This document shows positions 59,877 through 64,000 of a stretch of 64,000 nucleotides of DNA, piece after piece. The translations under genes and the position numbers were made by a program. Numbering within the stretch: the stretch's first letter is position 1; each line of letters starts with the position of its first letter. Below the pieces are notes generated by a model, which was given only the letters and a program-made list of their open reading frames with translations, did no database searches and was not told the origin of the DNA. Source of the stretch: Ceratothoa steindachneri (Eukaryota; Arthropoda; Malacostraca; Isopoda; Cymothoidae); the NCBI GenBank assembly GCA_963969495.1, contig OZ018321.1, positions 122,720,021 to 122,784,020 of the forward strand, given 5' to 3'.

Positions 59877-59934
<58 letters not shown>
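59091..59934. other. Mixed: GA run, possible transposase remainder, (TA)n tract
   Basis: (GA)n lies at 59368-59407 and (TA)n at 59880-59933. A 94-codon minus-strand frame (59362-59646) contains the Ser/Leu run made by the GA repeat and has no recognisable domain. Confidence 0.5.
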
Positions 59935-59938
<4 letters not shown>

Positions 59939-60260
59939 GCCAAAAGTTTTCGGACACCTAGGAAATCTAAAAGTGGAGGGGTCGTAAATGTTTCCACTTG
60001 CATATCAATATGAATAGAACAGTGAAATATGAAGGGATAAATATCACTAAGTTATATACATCTCACAAAAAATTCAAGAAGGATTAACAAAGTATGCCAA
60101 AACTTGCAGCATGCATGAGCAAAATATAACCGAAAAGCTTATGAAGCCCTGTGAAAATAACATAAACACCAAACTGATTTAGAAATCTAAGTAGAGTGTC
60201 GAGCCACCTTTGAAGGTGAGGAGAGCATTTATTCTTTCGGGCCATCTTCTCTACCAGAGA
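59935..60260 (-). mobile_element. Tc1-like element end with transposase C-terminus
   Basis: The left edge aactggccaaaagttttcgg directly follows the (TA)n tract and looks like a Tc1 terminal repeat. On the minus strand a short coding end, RINALLTFKGGSTLYL, at about 60235-60190 resembles the C-terminal AVIxAKGGSTxY of Tc1 transposases. The rest of the element is not recognisable, so this is a truncated copy. Its TIR partner was not found. Confidence 0.5.
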
Positions 60261-60803
60261 GGGAAACCTAATGGTATGATGCTGCCCCTCTTCTCAGTGA
60301 CAGGGCAGCCGCTGCTGATATTTACTAACCCAGATCTGGTTTTATCGGGTTATATCATGGTTTCTGGGTTATTATTTTGGTAATAGCGCATAATTGGGCT
60401 AATTTGTTACTTTTAATATGTAAGACCATCAGAATTATTCACTATTTCCTTAAGAATATCTTAATATCACCTAACAACATCAATTTACAAATAAAAAACT
60501 ATTGAAATATTCTAAGGTTCACATAAACGCATTTGAGTAAGTTGCGAACATGTTCATTACTTCTCCACCGTTGCAAGCCGCGCTGGCGGCGCTGTTTCGT
60601 TGCAGTCTTGCTAGCTACAGCCTGGGAGAGAGACAGTCTTTCGGACTTTCAGTACCGGAGTAAATGATGTAGTATTAATGTTTAGTTATAAGATAGTTCG
60701 CTGAAGTTAATTATCATTTGTAAAGAAATACTGTGTGTTTCATCATGTCTGCGAAAAAAGTGTTGAGATAAATATCAGAAACTGGTGTATTAGACTGATA
60801 TAG
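60261..60803. other. No gene recognised
   Basis: Unassigned sequence between the Tc1 relic and the piggyBac element. A GC-richer patch near 60570-60660 has no coding signature. Confidence 0.35.
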
Positions 60804-60807
60804 TTAA

Positions 60808-63209
60808 CCCTTACGATACCAAGAGCCTCAAAAGAGGCTAGGCGTCAAAATACCCAGCGACTCAATTGAGTCTGGCATGTTTTTTAGGCCTAAGAGTCTT
60901 CCTTTTGTTCGGGTAACGGTAAATTTACTTTCTCTTTTTAATTCTATATGAATTATTTCTTTTAGTTTAGTCTTTCTAAGAGAGTTGTAGATATCACACG
61001 CATTTTGTAATTGTGGTAATTAGTTTTTTCATATTAATTAAAAAATGGCTAACCTTTCTGAAATTTTGGATATCTACTATGAACTTGATTCTGATTTGGA
61101 ACTAACAGACAGTGATAATAACAGTTCAAACTCATTCGATGACGAATTAGAGCCAATTATTCCTGAAAATCAACAAATTGACGAAACGTGGCAAAGCTGT
61201 CTGGACTTTTCCCCCCCAAATATCATATTTCATGACTCTCATTCGGGGATTCAAGCGCACATGGGTTTTAAATCGGAAAGTAAAACTCACACATATTTTG
61301 AAGCATTTTTAATCATGAAATCGTAGCAGATACATGATGGAAACAAATCGCTATTATGAACAAAGTTCAGAAACACCCTTCTCCGCTTCATCTAACGCTC
61401 ATAGATGGAGGAATTTAACTGTAAACGAGCTTTACGTTTTTATTGGCCTTACCCTACTAATAGCTCATGTGAAAAAACTTAAATTAGCTGACTACTGGTC
61501 AACTGATGCCTTTATTGAAACTTCTATTTTCAGGAAATTTATGTCAAGGAATAGATATCAGTTAATCTTAAGGTTTCTTCACTTTGCTGACAACTCGGTT
61601 GGAGGAATAAGAGGAACAATGTGAAAAATAGGACGTTTCTTTCATTCATTGAAAGACAAATTCCAAAGGGCATTTGTCCCCTTCCAAAAACTAGTGATAG
61701 ACGAATCCCTCGTTTTATTCAAGGGTCGTCTATCATTCAAACATACATCCCTTCGAAAAGACATTGTTTTGGCCTCAAGCTTTTTGTTTTGTGCGATTGT
61801 GAGACGGTAATAATATTAGATATGTTACTTTACACAAGAAAAAATACATATATTGTTCATAATGATCCATTAAGAATATCGGGGGCAATTGTGAAAAGAC
61901 TGATTGAACCATATTTAAGATTAGGGCATATTTTATATACAGACAATTGTTACACAAGCCCTTCTTTGTGCTCTTACCTTCTTGATCAGAATACGGGGCT
62001 TTGTGGGACAGTTAAAAGCAACCGTAAAAATATGCCTGAGTTAGACAAGGCAGTAACTCAAGGTACCGTTGAACTACACAAAAAAATGGAATGCTAGCTA
62101 TTCGATGGGTCGATAAGCGGGAAGTTTTGATTATTACCTCCCTACACAAAGGCAAGTCAGTAAAAAAATCATAGAACAGGAGAAGAAATAAAAAAACCAG
62201 ATGCAATAATTGATTATAATATAAATATGCGTTTAATTGACAAATCAGATATGATGATCAGTTCTGTTGAATGTCTTAGAAAATCCATCAAATGGTACAA
62301 AAAGCATTTTTACCGACTTGTTGATGTGTCCATGCTCAATGCATATAACATGCATTTGATGAATTTAGATTGTACATAAAAAAGGCTTTCTTTCCGAGAA
62401 TTTTCAATGGAAGTAATAAAACAATTACTTGACAGACATTATTCTGGTGCTTCAAACCAAGTGTGTACTTGGCCCTCGGTAAATTCCTTTGATAGTCTAC
62501 AAGGAATCGGTTTTTCAGAAAAACATTATATCGCTTCAATGCCAAATGTAGTTGAACGGAAATCGGCTCAAAGACAATGTTATGTTTGTGCTAAAAAAAC
62601 ATAGTAGAAAACGAACAACATTATGGTGCAAGCATTGTCAAGTGCCACTGTGTATAGAGCCCTGCTTTTCTGAATATCATACAATCCGAGAGATGTGAAA
62701 ACTAACCATGTATAAGCAGTGTGTGTATATTTGTGTACATCCATAAATACATACTAAATTTTATACATTAACCCTAAAAAAACAAAAAAGTAGAGCGGCT
62801 ATTATATTTTCGTTCAATTATCTGTGAACTTATTGAAAAATTTCTTTAGTTATAAAGGACTTGTTTTATGTACATTACTGCGTTCAAATTCTAAAGGAAT
62901 GTCTGCGGTGAGTGAGATCTCGTTTAGTGTAACCTACTTGGTGGGAGATTGGGGAAGAGAAGACGAAAAACAATGCGTTGTTGTCAAATGCTACACCGAA
63001 CAAAAACGAGGCCATTTAAATGATGATTTAAAGCTCATCTTGTAATTCAATTTCCGGAAGAGAGGTAAGATAAATATTTACATATTTTATATATTCTTTA
63101 TTACTAAAAAGTTTTCTTTTCAAAGAAGCTAATTTTAAATGAGTTTTTAAAATACAAAAATTGGGGTAATGAACGAGGTTCGAGTTTTCAAGGCGTGGTA
63201 TTTAAAGGG
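60808..63209 (+). mobile_element. Second piggyBac-type DNA transposon, 2.4 kb, with TTAA target sites
   Basis: The left end is TTAA (60804-60807) then CCCTTACGATACC. The right end in reverse complement is TTAA (63210-63213) then CCCTTTAAATACC. Near the left end are two short palindromes, agcctcaaaagaggct (60824-60839) and gactcaattgagtc (60859-60872). The ends and length differ from the 8998-11791 element, so this is another family. Confidence 0.9.
61045..62698 (+). pseudogene. piggyBac transposase (PGBD4-like), broken
   Basis: It starts at ATG 61045 (MANLSEILDIYYELDSDLEL), with an acidic N-terminus. Then come WRNLTVNELYVFIGLTLLIA and YWSTDAFIETSIFRKFMSRN (61400-61560). After a frame change there is VIDESLVLFKGRLSF with a catalytic Asp (about 61690-61735), then FGLKLFVLCD, LYTDNCYTSPSLCSYLL (second Asp, 61935-61985) and GTVKSNRKNMPE. 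The C-terminal part includes DKSDMMISSVECLRKSIKWY and a cysteine-rich end, CYVCAKK then LWCKHCQVPLCIEPCFSEYH, up to TGA 62696-62698. Stops or shifts occur near 61325, 61622, 62095, 62378 and 62600. It is better preserved than the first piggyBac copy. Confidence 0.9.
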
Positions 63210-63213
63210 TTAA

Positions 63214-63463
63214 TAATCCTAGTTATTATTTTAATGAGCCTAGCGTGTATGCATCGGTCTGCATTTAAAAAAAAAATCGAATTTTAGGGGCAATCAACTT
63301 TGAACGTGTTGCGAAATAATGAGCCTTTGCTTTGGCACACTTTCCTAATTTTGTGAGCGAAGTGAACTAGTGTAGGGGTGCGTAGATGTATCAGAGAGAA
63401 AATTCCTTCCAACGCGAGAATATAAATAGCCCATTAAATTACCAAGTCACAACGGACTTCGCC
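63214..63463. other. No gene recognised
   Basis: Flank of the second piggyBac element, AT-rich and without features. Confidence 0.35.
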
Positions 63464-63520
63464 GTAGCGTGACGGCAGCGTGCTGGCCTCTGGATTCAAA
63501 AGACCCGCGATCGATCACCA
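63464..63520 (+). mobile_element. tRNA-like SINE head, weak candidate
   Basis: tagcgtgacggcagcgtg resembles an A box, and gcgatcgatcacc lies at a distance suited to a B box, though it departs from the ggttcgaatcc consensus. The sequence between could form an anticodon-like stem. An A/T-rich tail follows. It is unrelated in sequence to the SINE units at 7.3-8.0 kb. Confidence 0.3.
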
Positions 63521-64000
63521 AATCCCCATTTTTTTTTCGAAGAAAATTCTCGAAGAAAACGGAACCACGTAAAACGCTTTTAGGACAACTCAATAAGACT
63601 CAAGATAAATGGATCGCCTCCAGAAGAAAACGGAACTCAAGGAAAATGACTTCAAGGGCTAACTCATCTCAACTGATCAATAAATCATTAAGTCCTTAGA
63701 GAAGGAATCATCACATAAAGATAAATGCAAGTTATTATGAAGAAGCATCAAAAAAGAGTTACCAAGATCAAGAATTAACCCAGCCAACTTAAAGAAGAAG
63801 GAATCTCAGCCTACAAGAATACCAAGAGTCAGATAAATGAGTCAATATTTGAAGGGGCATCTTCAGTCAAGAAGTAATAAGTAGATTCGAATGTAGAAAT
63901 CTCAAGATAAATCATCATACTGATATGGATAAATAAGAAAAGTTTATAATATAGAGCTCCGGCCCCCCACTCTAGCAACGCAAGCCTAGCAAAAAATGTC
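63521..64000. other. No gene recognised
   Basis: A-rich sequence. The frame at 63469-63699 is Lys/Ser/Arg-rich and overlaps the SINE-like head, so it is unlikely to be real. Confidence 0.35.

Noticed and set aside
63469..63699. 76-codon Lys/Ser-rich frame as a small protein gene
   Set aside because: It begins inside a tRNA-like SINE head and its composition follows the A-rich DNA.

Overview
This window looks like gene-poor, AT-rich nuclear DNA from an invertebrate animal, most likely an arthropod and possibly a decapod crustacean. The organism call is inference. It rests on long (TA)n and (GA)n microsatellites, on the mix of transposable elements (Penelope-like, I/Jockey-like and restriction-nuclease-type LINEs, Ty3/gypsy, mariner, Tc1, piggyBac, hAT), and on the lack of any bacterial or viral gene organisation. 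I recognise no intact host gene. Nearly every stretch that translates into something recognisable is a broken transposon gene, so the window is best read as a transposon graveyard.

Layout. 0-8 kb: a Penelope-like relic, a 256-bp (TA)n tract, a minus-strand LINE ORF1 relic with a 117-bp tandem repeat (39 codons), a fold-back element, and a composite of tRNA-derived SINE copies. 8-14 kb: a 2.8-kb piggyBac element with TTAA ends inserted inside an older Tc1/mariner-type transposase; then a fold-back element between (TA)n tracts and a degraded mariner. 14-22 kb: microsatellites, the 3' end of an RNase H-bearing LINE, and a purine-rich block. 22-24 kb: a minus-strand LINE with an apparent restriction-like nuclease motif. 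26.3-27.6 kb: a mariner with inverted ends and TA target duplications. 33-35 kb: a relic of an unnamed repetitive gene family and one plausible spliced exon. 35.6-45.5 kb: a Ty3/gypsy element with two diverged LTRs, apparently split by about 6 kb of LINE sequence plus a histone H2A fragment. 45.5-47.3 kb: a second gypsy relic on the opposite strand. 47.5-48.5 kb: a deleted mariner inside a ~100-bp minisatellite. 50.2-50.8 kb: a direct/direct/inverted repeat cluster. 51.1-53.3 kb: a hAT element. 56.1 kb: a 5S rRNA-like sequence. 58-60.3 kb: a second copy of the 33-kb family and Tc1 relics. 60.8-63.2 kb: a second piggyBac element with TTAA ends. Near the right edge there is a weak tRNA-like SINE head.

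The genes do not work together as a pathway. What can be read is an order of events: older elements split by younger ones. I did not find a convincing new biological system. The best leads are the nested gypsy/LINE/H2A mosaic, the recurrent pairing of inverted-repeat elements with (TA)n tracts, the two copies of an unnamed gene family, and the lone exon candidate at 35 kb. All family names come from reading translations by eye, without database searches.
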